Part shown: positions 23,501 to 32,398 of the stretch, one piece after another
Position numbering within the stretch: the stretch's first letter is position 1
Layout of the letters: each line of letters opens with the position of its first letter
Made by a program: the position numbers and the translations under genes
Assembly (NCBI GenBank): GCA_022495005.1
Contig: JAGYXB010000056.1
Location: 1,054,001-1,118,000, forward strand
From: Rhyacophila brunnea
Lineage: Eukaryota > Arthropoda > Insecta > Trichoptera > Rhyacophilidae
Length of the DNA: 64,000 nucleotides
Direction: 5' to 3'
The notes under the pieces: generated by a model
Told to the model about the DNA's origin: nothing
Seen by the model: the letters and a program-made list of their open reading frames with translations, nothing else
The model's database searches: none

Positions 23501-26500
23501 AAACATTTTAACAACTTCAAAGTCAAATTACTCAAAACTAGTATTCTCCAGTTAGTGTGTTCTGCCAGAACAGAGACGATATTCTATATTCACTTTATGA
23601 TTCTCATGACTGTAATAGGAAGTTTTGGGTGGGGTATGCATCAAGGACGGCGACTGGGAATCCACCATTCTCACCGGTGAAAGATCAACTGTTTTCGGAG
23701 GCTGTCGACACTTTGCAGCAGATCAAGACAACTTTCTCCCCAATGGAGAAACTTCTTGTCATTAGAAGTACCTTTGAGCAAATGACACTTGCCGTTCAAA
23801 AGGAATTAGGTTTGTCCACTTTTCTACATTCAATTGAGTCACACTGGACAAAAAATACGTCCGGTAATATAATCTGGTGTTTTGATTACTATGATGCTTC
23901 TGAGAATAATTTATTTTCTGCATTATTATTGATTATCATATTATGTATGTCTATTAACCATTCCAGTGTTTTTTATAACTCACATCCTGTTTTAAGATTC
24001 CCAATATGTACATATCTAATTTTGACTCATCGAACTACGTACAGTAGAACCTTGATTATCCAGCATTAAAAGACAAATTGGATATAATTGATGCTTTGAA
24101 ACGCGGTGACTCCGGACGTTGTCTCTCTAATAAATATGGTGTCGGAACGTCATCTATCTCAGATATAAAAAAAACAAAGTGAAACTATTATGAAGTTTAC
24201 TAATTGTTTAATGTAAGAAGATGGGATGGAAGCTCAGAGCGGAAAGTTATGAAAAAATCAGGAAAGAAGTTGAAGAGTGTATTTTTATGTGGTTCATACA
24301 AAGACGATCAAGTGGACAGTCAATATCTGGTACATTATTGTGTGAAAAAGTAATATTTTTCATAAAGCAAAAAGAGATAATTGATTTTTTTAATAAAAAA
24401 TAATTTATTATACCTACATGGGTTATTTTACTGGGAGTTCACTTTTTTTTGAAGTACCTATGTTATTGTTCATTTGTATGAGAAATCCATTCTTCTGTTT
24501 TTTATCGACACAAATTTTACAATCACACGTTTGTTGAAGTCGGGAATGTCCATCTTTCACTTTCCACTGATGTCATCGGAATAGTGCAAATTAAATCATT
24601 GGACGCTAAAGACGCACCTAGCAGCGCGTAACGATCAGGCGGCCATTCGATATAATTAGCATGCTATTTAAATGTGATAATTAAAAAGTAATTATCTAAT
24701 CAGCAGTCAATGTGTACCGTTTTCGTAAATGTGTCAATAAGATTTTTTTCTATTAAAATGTTTTGCTGAGGCAACTATTTTATATCAAAAGGCATTATAA
24801 AAAATATCCAAGCTGTAAATAACAGACAATACGAATCCGCGTTCGGGAGGTTTGAGCGGCGCTCCAAGAAGTATTGTTATTTCATGCTACCAGCTACAGA
24901 CGAACATTATTACTGTCACACTCATACTCATTACAAGGCATGATTACTTGAGCGCTCCTGAATGGCGAGGCATTTGGCAAAGCGAAACCACACAGGACTA
25001 TGCCGGCGCGACGCGTGAACATTGTATATTATATTTAAAATAGCCGGTTAAAAACACATACTTATTAGAATTTGTTTTTATATATGAATTAATGACTACG
25101 GTAGAGCAGAACACTTTTAATAAATCAAATATAAATGAAATACTTAAATCTTTTCGCATAAATTGAGTGGGTGTTCAGCGCTCTAGCGCTCTCAAGGGCG
25201 CATCGCCTCTGCATAAATGTGTGCATATGTAAATCTAGACAAAAATTATTCATACTCAATATACTTGTGTTTCCCTGTCAATTATGATGTTTTTTCGATT
25301 ATCCGGATTTTTCCTTATCCGGACTATCTTCATCCCCAATTAGTCCGGATAGTCGAGGTTCTACCGTATTAGTTTATTATTTTAAAGGATAGGAATATTC
25401 CAGACATAGTGAGAAATTAAAATGTTTTCAGCAGCATTGATAGTACGTATATTAATATCTTACTTTATAACCAAGATTATGTTTCTGAAAATTTGGCCAT
25501 AAAATGAAATGCCGTATAATAGCTTAACGTAGAATGTTCATTCCTTGTTCTAAATGTGAAAGTGCTTTTGAGAAATAGTTAGAGGATTACTGACAGCCAA
25601 TGTTGCCATGTGTCGCTTTGTCGAATTTTATGATGTAGGTATGAGTGGCTTGTTATCGTTAGTATCATAATATTTCCATCTCTAATTATTTAACTGGCCA
25701 AAATGTTTTTACAAGTTTATCAAAAAAATGGGCAGTAAATCAAAATTGCACCTTAATTAAAAAAGGCCATTATAGCGAATAACTGTATACTGTGGTACAT
25801 ATTATATAATTGGAAAATAACATCACTGTTTCTTGTATATTGTAATTAATAACACAATTGTGTCCTTCAAAGCAAATTACTTTGTTAACTTGTGCAGTGG
25901 CGGCTACTCTAACATCATGCAAATGCACTGCACTCCTTATATTTTCTTGAAAGCAGAATTCAGTGTGCTTCTGGTTTAGAATGCCCAGACACATTATTTT
26001 TACGTAAGATTGTTTAAATTATTGATACCGTTTGAGTATTATTTTGTATGGAACAAAAAACATGTTGGTGCTGCGTCCAGTCTAAAATAATGTCACTATT
26101 ATACGTGACACTACTTTGTGCGGCCTACAAATAATTTTGTGAATGAAAGACAGAGGGCGATAAGTCATAAAAATCGAAAAAAAGATCAGTTTCTAAATTA
26201 CCTCTGAATTACTAAATTACACGCAGAAATATTCCATAAATCAATCTGCTTTTGGCCTCTCCTGAAAAGTAGCAATTTTAGACTTAACGCCTCCTTCTTG
26301 TCGCTCACAAAATTATAAAATTGCCCCATTGTGTGTCATTGTATTAACTCATTTTACATTAATTACATCACAGACCATACATAGTATTGTAATTTGACAC
26401 ATGATTATTTTAAATATTTATAAACCCAGAAATACAATGTAATTGGAATATTAAATACTTATGTATACATTAATTGTTTGTTATCAGGGCCTACATATCT

Positions 26501-28967
26501 TTGGACTATGGACGAGCTTTTCCCTGTATTCCATTTTGTGGTGGTCAGAGCTCGCATTCTGCAACTTGGCTCCGAAATACACTTCATAGAAGATTTTCTG
26601 GAACCTTCCATGCAGTCTGGTGAACTAGGCATCATGTTTACCACCCTCAAGGTAATTTTTTTCCCAACCATTAACCTTCTAATAACCCAGTGGTATTCAA
26701 AATGTGCGCCGTAACCGATTCCCAAAGTTGCCCAGATTTAAAAAAATTAATAATTCCAAACAATCTTACTTTGTTTTGCACAGATACAATGCTAGATTTT
26801 ACCACATTCACAAACATTACGCACCGTGTTAGATATGACTGCACTATTCATAACTCTCTCACTATTTGCCGAATAGCCATGTCAGAAAACAAGTCTATGT
26901 AATAATTAAAATGAATCGTCATGTTCTTGCCTACTGAGAGGTTAGGTTATATTCGGTATTACAGTCTCATGGTTCTTGGGATAAATGGATTTTAAGGACA
27001 GAGAGATTAGCATTTCTACATCTCTTGGCCTTCTGTCCCTAGACCCTGAAATTAATAATTTTCCTCTTTTTATTATGAATTTTGGTTCCAAAGTGGAAAT
27101 AACAACAGTTTGATTTTAACTTACATACTGTTTATTATAGGTCAGAATTTTTACTGTTTCTACTGTAATTTTACGTGGCTTCATTTCCCTTTTCCCACTA
27201 ACCGGTGCGTGTGAAGTTACATGGAACTTATATGCAGATCACATGAGCCGTGTGCGAAATTCATTTAAATTATTTATTTACAATACAAATAAATAATCAT
27301 TCTTTTCTTACATTTCCTTTAATTGAAAGAATTTCTTCGAGGCTTCTCTCATCTCATTCCTTTGCTGCCAAAGCAGGGTGCCAGGAAAGCAACATCCACA
27401 TTTTTAAATTAGTGGAATAGGTTTTAGCCTTCAGGAAAAATGAATGACAGTGATCCAGAATGTTTCTTCGTGCTGCATCATACAATGAAGTCCTATAACG
27501 GAGTTGTTTTGTTTCACAATATAATAACCCATCTCTGCTTAGCAAATCGTTTCAAAATGACAGTATTGAGTTGCAATGCGAAAAGGTAATTGATAATGTT
27601 ATCTTCGGTGTCTCAAAAGTGCATTGGCAAAAGTTATTTTGTGTCGAAATATTTTTTAGTACGGTAGTTAATAAGTCTCACGATTGTACTCGGTCAAAAC
27701 CAAATGCCGCCTATTCGACGCTTGCATTCTGACGGTGCTGCTTTACGGTAGCGAATCATGGTATCTTCAAACTCAAAACATCCATATACTGAGCTTTGAG
27801 CAATTCGACGTATACTGGGTGTGCGGTGTTATGACTTTAGGAGTGACGAGGAGATAAGAGAATGCATCAAGCAGCCTCTCATCATGTTGAGAGTGAAGCC
27901 AGAAGAGAACTTCAACCTGGCTTGCCTGTTATTCAAGCCAACCAGATTTCGGCGTCCTGGAAGGCCGCTAAATACTATCTATCGAGTGTATACGGCGGAG
28001 CTATGGGATGCTGATTTGACCTGGAATAATGCAAGACTGGCGAGCGACAGGGATTCTTGGAGGCGTCTCGTGGTGTTCCAACTAAGGGGTGGACATGGCC
28101 GAAGAAGAAAAAGTTGATGAGAAACTTATTATGAAGAACCAACATAATCCTTATTTCAAATTGCTCTCCTATATAGTTGCATATTGTCACTTCCGCCCCT
28201 TCGACTTAGCACTCTAAATATGGAAGTGTTTAACTGGTTTCACAACCCATTCAAGGTTTAATCTCCATCTGACCTTATGTCGGCATTGAGCTGTCTTGCA
28301 ACAGTACATAATATTATAAGCAAACTTTGATAATATGAAACCAGTTGGGTTTGGGATATTGGTAAAGAATTAATATATTATATTGCCGAGTGCAATGAAG
28401 CGAATATTTACCTCTGCTAAGCTGAGATTTCGACGTATTAAAAATGGAATATCACTCAAAACTCAATATAACAAAGTCTATTATACGTAAAAGGCGCACA
28501 AAATGAAAAAGTGTGAATACCTGCACTTAGTGATTACAATACTGATATCCCAGTATTTTTCGATACAAAAATACCGGTTTTAAAAATCAAGACAATACCG
28601 ATATATTCGGTATTGACAGTGGAAACAAAATATATTAATTAACATAAAAGCAGGACTGTATTTTTCTTGACGTGTTATGCAATGTTTGATTTACTTCCGT
28701 GGCCCTTCTTGGTGACAAGCAATGACACATGTTATAAAATATTAATGATTTTTAAATATAGGTATTATATGTATTGGTAGATACTTCTTTTTCCAATTAT
28801 TTTACGAATACCGGTATTGGTATTTTCATTCAGTATTGCAATCCTTTTTACCAATGCCGTAGACTAATGTTCTTTTGAAATTATAATAAATCGTTTTGAC
28901 CAGTAATTATTTGTTTCAGGCTTGCTATTTCCAAATATTGCAAGAGAAGGTGACGCTTTGCGAATAG
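11421..28967 (+). CDS. ALS2: alsin (ALS2), Rab5/Rac guanine nucleotide exchange factor, complete
   Basis: Alsin activates Rab5 through its C-terminal VPS9 domain and carries DH/PH and MORN modules. It acts on early endosomes and macropinosomes and self-associates. Coding exons: 11421-14547, 15907-16238, 18703-18917, 19310-19625, 21254-21492, 22726-22905, 23619-23809, 26488-26651 and 28920-28967. They sum to 4812 nt (1603 aa plus stop; human alsin is 1657). Domains: RCC1-like repeats about 1-190 and 458-575, split by an acidic Ser/Thr-rich insert; DH about 604-850; PH about 864-975; eight MORN repeats about 998-1220; VPS9 about 1487-1603 ([34 protein letters not shown]). The start ATG is the first in frame and begins the conserved N-terminus. 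All nine exons join in phase, with no frameshift, so the gene looks intact. Confidence 0.97.
14548..15906 (+). other. alsin intron 1
   Basis: AT-rich intron. Part of it (about 15712-15850, ACTGCTGACCAG...GCAAACGCGCCAGTCGC) resembles 16624-16700 in the next intron and is likely a degraded MITE. I see nothing else. Confidence 0.6.
15712..15850. repeat. degraded MITE fragment related to 16620-16865
   Basis: It shares ACTGCTGACCAG at the left and GCAAACGCGCCAGTCGC-TTGT-A-CACTA-ATGAGTT further in with the segment at 16624-16695. The spacing differs by an internal AT-rich insertion. Confidence 0.55.
15907..16238 (+). CDS. ALS2: alsin exon 2: MORN repeats
   Basis: 332 nt encode residues 1043-1153, with MORN units [63 protein letters not shown] and YYEGVFTND. 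The acceptor TATCAG and donor GTAAGT keep phase. Confidence 0.95.
16620..16865. repeat. MITE-like segment
   Basis: A CpG-rich island inside an AT-rich intron, sharing blocks with 15712-15850. The part around 16744-16770 (GAAGTAGAACGATAGTAGCG) resembles the interior of the 20692 and 42172 MITEs (GCAGTAGAGCGATAGTGGCG). Ends were not defined. Confidence 0.5.
18432..18655 (+). repeat. tRNA-derived SINE (family 1)
   Basis: The head resembles a tRNA with A box TGGCCGAGCGGT and B box GGTTCGAATC, followed by a tRNA-unrelated body with CTGACATCCATTTCTC-type sequence (here CTAACATCCATTTCTCATAA). Related copies lie at 32166, 40283, 45650 (minus) and 53117. Confidence 0.8.
18703..18917 (+). CDS. ALS2: alsin exon 3: last MORN repeats
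   Basis: 215 nt encode residues 1154-1224 plus two bases ([31 protein letters not shown]). The acceptor is GACCAG and the donor GTAATT. The split codon AA plus A gives the Lys before SFGKLC. Confidence 0.94.
18918..19309 (+). other. alsin intron 3
   Basis: A short intron. Around 19005-19045 a B-box-like GGTTCAAATCC follows a weakly tRNA-like stretch, possibly an old SINE head. Nothing else is seen. Confidence 0.5.
19310..19625 (+). CDS. ALS2: alsin exon 4
   Basis: 316 nt encode residues 1225-1330 ([20 protein letters not shown] through [14 protein letters not shown]), the linker region between MORN repeats and VPS9 conserved in alsins. The donor is GTTAGT. Confidence 0.94.
19809..19839. repeat. 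perfect 13-bp-stem hairpin
   Basis: GCAACCAATAATG, loop CCACA, CATTATTGGTTGC. No run of T follows and no gene context suggests a function. Confidence 0.9.
20692..21047. mobile_element. MITE (TCAATGACATTGAGCT family), copy 1
   Basis: The inverted ends are TCAATGACATTGAGCTA and the inverse of TAGCTCAATGTCATTGA, extending through TTTACAAGCTGCTTGTTGGCG on both sides (one mismatch, CTATTT against CTACTT). The interior is closely related to 42172-42536, including GAGCGAGTGGAAAGTTTTGT. Confidence 0.88.
21254..21492 (+). CDS. ALS2: alsin exon 5
   Basis: 239 nt encode residues 1331-1409 ([40 protein letters not shown], ending DNSDDDL). The acceptor is TTTTTAAG and the donor GTAAGT. Confidence 0.95.
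21493..22725 (+). other. alsin intron 5
   Basis: About 1.2 kb with no recognisable repeat or gene. Open frames at 21897 and 22085 lack similarity. Confidence 0.6.
22726..22905 (+). CDS. ALS2: alsin exon 6
   Basis: 180 nt encode residues 1410-1469 ([40 protein letters not shown], ending [13 protein letters not shown]). The acceptor is TTTTCAG and the donor GTAAGT. It ends in phase 2. Confidence 0.95.
23011..23168. mobile_element. foldback MITE
   Basis: Long inverted arms: the left CCAGCGTTCGGCACAGTGTT... continues through TTGCGCAACTCAAACGTATAA, and the right is its inverse with few mismatches (ACGTTTGAGTTGCGCAAAAC...CGCCGAACGCTG). The loop is about 45 bp. It is CpG-rich against an AT-rich intron. 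Confidence 0.85.
23323..23579. mobile_element. MITE with TCGTCAC ends, TA duplication
   Basis: The left end TCGTCACTGTTCTGGCAGAA matches the inverse of the right end (TTCTGCCAGAACAGAGACGA), flanked by TA on both sides. The ends resemble the longer element at 37588-38152 (TCGTCACCGTTCAGGCAAAA). Confidence 0.82.
23619..23809 (+). CDS. ALS2: alsin exon 7: VPS9 domain start
   Basis: 191 nt encode residues 1470-1533 ([20 protein letters not shown], then [33 protein letters not shown]). The acceptor GTAATAG has a weak pyrimidine tract. The donor is GTTTGT. Both are fixed by phase and family similarity. Confidence 0.94.
24042..25366 (+). mobile_element. pogo/Tigger-like DNA transposon, internally deleted
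   Basis: The ends CAGTAGAACCTTGATTATCC and the inverse of GGATAGTCGAGGTTCTACCG are flanked by TA (24040-24041 and 25367-25368). Just inside the left end the plus strand reads the CENP-B/pogo helix-turn-helix ([33 protein letters not shown]). In a second frame it then reads [36 protein letters not shown], the second HTH of pogo transposases. The DDE catalytic part is missing. Confidence 0.87.
24065..24403 (+). pseudogene. pogo-type transposase N-terminal remnant
   Basis: It contains the psq-type DNA-binding helix-turn-helix followed, after a frame change and a stop, by the CENP-B-type second HTH. The reading is broken between the two parts and no DDE domain follows before the right terminal repeat. 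Confidence 0.75.
26488..26651 (+). CDS. ALS2: alsin exon 8: VPS9 core
   Basis: 164 nt encode residues 1534-1588: [51 protein letters not shown]. The MDELFPV and [10 protein letters not shown] motifs are the conserved Rab5-contacting face of VPS9 domains. The donor is GTAATT. Confidence 0.96.
26652..28919 (+). other. alsin intron 8
   Basis: It contains a LINE remnant (27690-28120). The rest is AT-rich. A run around 28530-28620 and 28750-28830 repeats CGGTATTG/CCGGTATT-like motifs but does not form a clear element. Confidence 0.6.
27690..28120 (+). pseudogene. non-LTR retrotransposon (LINE) 3' remnant
   Basis: The plus strand reads, across frame breaks, [20 protein letters not shown] (the conserved end of the LINE RT, LYGSETW-like) and then [40 protein letters not shown], the C-terminal tail typical of these elements. 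It is 5' truncated and frameshifted. Confidence 0.8.
28920..28967 (+). CDS. ALS2: alsin exon 9 with stop codon
   Basis: Forty-eight nucleotides encode [15 protein letters not shown] and stop at TAG 28965-28967, the end of the VPS9 domain. The acceptor is TTGTTTCAG. This micro-exon is needed to complete the conserved TTLKACY motif. Confidence 0.93.
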   Translation, partial: ACYFQILQEKVTLCE

Positions 28968-29844
28968 AATTTCACCGATAAAATGTCACATTAACCTGGT
29001 TGCTACAATTGCAGCAGGAACCTGTATTTTCCACTGTGATCGATGTGTGAGAAGAAATCGTAATATATTATGCTATATCAATTATTATAAGTAGCGATAG
29101 ATTGAAATTACCAACATTTATTTCGGTCTTTGATGTTTTCTAAGATTTAACTTTTGAATTAATCCAGATTTGCTCATTTTAGCGCTTTTTACATTGAATT
29201 GGAATTGTTATAACGGAGCAATAATCTACGGATGAATTTCATTGCGATTGTGATATTATTATTAATTTGCAAGACATACATATTAAGTTTTAAAATCGTT
29301 AAATAATTTTTAAATTAATAAATAAATAAATTTTATCGTAAAATATTATAATGTATAATTATTAATATTCAATTTAATTCCATCTATGCATGTTTGGTTT
29401 TGACTCAATTTTCGATAGCATACCTTTTTATGTTTCATCGTTTTATAGAACAAATCTACCAAATTTAAAATGTCTATGAAGTGTTCATTATTATAGAATT
29501 TTAATGTAGTCTGTGGTGTCAGATCTCATCTTAGTGTCCTAATATTTCTTTAAATGTTTACTCTATATATATTATTTAATGATTAATGAAGTAGGTATGT
29601 ATTAATCTTAATTTCTTTTTGACTATGTGTAAATGTAATACAGTCCATATTATTATCAAGTTGTTCATGAAGCATGTATCATTAAATTTAATCTCTGTCC
29701 ATTTTGTGTGCCATTAAAATATAACGATTAACCCCGATAAATGATAATAAAAAAAAATACACATTTCTAAATGAAATCATATAAAAAACACACCTTTGTT
29801 AACCTAAAAATAAGTTTTGACCAAAGATGTTGCATATCCTATCC
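28968..29844 (+). other. alsin 3' UTR and flank
   Basis: AT-rich sequence after the alsin stop, with several AATAAA signals (clustered near 29317-29330 and again near 29745). The true poly(A) site cannot be chosen from sequence alone. Confidence 0.5.
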
Positions 29845-30318
29845 CAGGGGTCGGCAGTTTGTCAAGTAAGAAGAGCCAAATTGTCAAGGAAACAGGATTA
29901 CAAAGGTACCAGAGAGCCGCATATATGTAATTATGGGTATGGATTTTTAGGGGGAAAAAGAACGGCGTCTATGCATCACTTTTGATAGCTTTACTATTAT
30001 CTGGCAAATAGCTACTTATTTTTAATTGAATACATGATTGTAAATTATCATCCATTATTCTGTTTCTAAGTTTATTTTGTTCATAGATGAGAATGTTTGT
30101 TATGTAGAGCCAAATATTGTGAGAATACCAAAAGCTAGTTTTTTTAACCCTTCATAATATGTTTCAGGCAAACTATTCCATATATCAAATATTGTTTCTA
30201 TTTTAGGCAGTTGTTTTATAGCTGTCCACATGTGCTGATAAATCAAAACTCATAAGTTTAATAATAAACATATATCTGAAGAGCTGAAAATGTATATGCA
30301 AAAAGCCGCATGCGGCTA
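29845..30318. mobile_element. hAT (Charlie-like) MITE, right end damaged
   Basis: The left end CAGGGGTCGGCAGTTTGTCA is followed by AAGAGCCAAATTG and GAGAGCCGC. The right side reads AAAAGCCGCATGCGGCT. The CAGGGGTCGGC start and GAGCCGC/GCGGCT blocks near the ends are typical of Charlie-type hAT elements. The terminal bases at the right are lost where the next foldback element begins. Confidence 0.75.
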
Positions 30319-30321
30319 GAC

Positions 30322-30990
30322 CAGTGCATCTATTCTATACACAGGGCTGTTATCGGGGGTGGTTATATGTAAATTGTACGTAAAACATTTCACTGTGAGC
30401 TTTCTTATCGGAAAGAGATAACCGTATACTATACGGTCTCCAATTTTATCAGATTCAATATAAACATTAATACAATTTTCATAGCTGATTTTGGCAAAAT
30501 TCATGAATTATTCACATGAAAACCTAACCTAACAAATAATCCAGTATATCGGCTATTTTCAAAATTTGTTTACTGCTGGCTTCCTTGTAAAGTATAAACC
30601 GACAAGAACGGTGTTTTATTTAGACATGATTTTATGTCATTACCATACGACCCAAAGAGGTTGGACGGTCTTTAATATACGGTCATATATTTTCAATACA
30701 ACATTTCACGGTGAAGCGTGATACGGCGAACTGCATGGGTACAAGTTTCCGGACACGATCGTGGGTAGTTTATCATATCTATGTATTGAGGCGGTTAATT
30801 GTTACAATAAGTTAAACGTCTGAACTGTCTAAAAGTGCTATGTTTTAACAGCACCTCTCTTGGCTGTGTTAACTTTTAGAGCGAGATGGACAGTTGAGAC
30901 GGCTAGCTTATTGTAACATTTATAATCCTCAATACATAAATATGATAAACTACCCTCGATTAGCAGCCATGTGTATAGAATAGATGCACA
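30322..30990. mobile_element. foldback MITE family 1, copy 1 (interrupted)
   Basis: The outer ends CAGTGCATCTATTCTATACA and the inverse TGTATAGAATAGATGCAC bracket the element. Inner arms GGTAGTTTATCATATCTATG (about 30766) and its inverse ATAAATATGATAAACTACC (about 30935) surround the core TTAACAGCACCTCTCTTGGC. About 400 bp of unrelated sequence lies between the left outer end and the inner arm. Copies are at 31805, 36427 and 43513. Confidence 0.8.
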
Positions 30991-31804
30991 GGTGTCCTTT
31001 TTTTGTTTCACTTTCATAATATAGAAGAAGCTTTTCTGCTTTGATACTTCGTAATACTTAAAAAATCTGTGAAAACATTAAGTTTATTGTGATTTTTGTT
31101 ATCAATGGTTATGGCAATGAATATGTCGCAAATTTTATACTAAAAATATATTATATTAAAAAACCATATTTATCAAGAATGTGACCAGGTAGTAGGGTAA
31201 GAGCCTGAACCAACTACACTGTTTCTTTTTCCCATGCGCGCATGTCAGCACTCAGCCAGCTGGCGGAGTATGGAGGGGGGAAAGATTCAATGTGTTAGCG
31301 TAGCAGGCTCTTATTCTATTAAACCAAGTAGGATACTTAAAATGCCAGATTTGGTTGCTATTACGCATGGCATCATGAAGGATAACTATCATGTGATGAT
31401 ATATGACTCGCTGCACACGTGTTAAGATCAAATAGTGAAAAAGCTGTTCTGCACAATGTCACTAGGTATACAAATGTTTAGTATTCGCTGCATGTCGGGT
31501 GAAAATAGTTGCATGCGCCTCCAGATGTTTTTTTTAAACTAAAATGTTTTCTTCCAGCAGTGTGCGAAGGTCCATAAAGCCACATTTATTTATACCAAGC
31601 GAGCGACTGTTTGTTCTTCCCCCACTCCAGCAAATTTCTCTCGCTTTTTGTTGAGCGAGCATAAGAATTTCCCTGGAGTGGAGGTCAAACATTCGCTCGC
31701 TTGGTTTAAATGCGGCTTAAGATAACGTGTGTTTTGAGAATAACGATGACGTCATATCGACGTATTCGACACGTTGCGGGCGAGACGAGTTATGATGTGA
31801 GAGC
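30991..31804. other. intergenic segment with two minor inverted repeats
   Basis: Contains a weak inverted pair (about 31195-31325, TAAGAGCCTG at each end) and a clear foldback (31577-31718). Nothing else is recognised. Confidence 0.5.
31577..31718. mobile_element. short foldback MITE
   Basis: Arms AAGCCACATTTATTTATACC-AAGCGAGCGACTGTTTG...CCACTCCAG and the inverse of CTGGAGTGGAGGTCAAACAT-TCGCTCGCTTGGTTTAAATGCGGCTT pair over about 50 bp with a small loop rich in GCGAG. Confidence 0.82.
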
Positions 31805-31997
31805 CGGCTAAACAGTCAAAACTGTCTATCTCTCTCTAAAAATTAGCACAGCCAAGAGAGATGCTGTTAAAACATAGCACTTATTCTAACAATTACAACC
31901 AACTTATTGTAAAAATTATAATACCTCAATACAAAAATATGAAAAACTACCCTCAATAGCCGCCGATAGCAGTGTTGTGTATAGAATGGATGCACTG
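31805..31997. mobile_element. foldback MITE family 1, copy 2
   Basis: It shares the family core (CACAGCCAAGAGAGATGCTG, TTAAAACATAGCACTTATTC) and the right end (ATGAAAAACTACCCTCAATA, TGTATAGAATGGATGCACTG). The left outer arm is missing, so the copy is 5' truncated. Confidence 0.82.
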
Positions 31998-32165
31998 TCG
32001 TAGATTTACCCATACCAAGCAGTAAGTTGAATTTATGGCAGCTGTATTTGTACAGATTGCAGAAACTGTATGGCCCACTCCATAATATTTAGAAAAGATT
32101 ATTTTGCAAACTTTGTTGAAAAAAGATATTATACCAACACAAGATTGTAATTATGGTGATATTAT

Positions 32166-32398
32166 TTTGGAGGTGGTTAAGCGCCGGTCTATAGTGTCGT
32201 GGGTCCCAGGTTCGAATCCTGGGTCTGGCAAGTACACAAATTGTTTTTCAATTTGTGTATGAGTCAGAGTATGGACCTAATAGGTTGAGCAAGTGGCTGA
32301 CATCCATTTCTCGTAAAAATAAAATCTGTTAATACATACCTCCACTACTTGGAGGCCCATATGATCCTATTAGGATCGGACATGGTCGAAAGAAAGAA
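32166..32398 (+). repeat. tRNA-derived SINE (family 1)
   Basis: The B box GGTTCGAATCC is within CCAGGTTCGAATCCTGGGTC. The body has GTATGAGTCAGAGTATGGAC, TGAGCAAGTGGCTGACATCC and the tail TAGGATCGGACATGGTCG. It closely matches 53117-53325 and the inverse of 45650-45812. Confidence 0.85.

Larger units (their letters stand above)
22906..23618 (+). other. alsin intron 6
   Basis: A 713-bp intron carrying two MITEs: a foldback (23011-23168) and a TCGTCAC-ended element (23323-23579) that finishes 39 nt before exon 7. Confidence 0.75.
23810..26487 (+). other. alsin intron 7
   Basis: It contains a Tigger/pogo-like element (24042-25366). The remainder, 25367-26487, is AT-rich with nothing recognisable. 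Confidence 0.65.
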
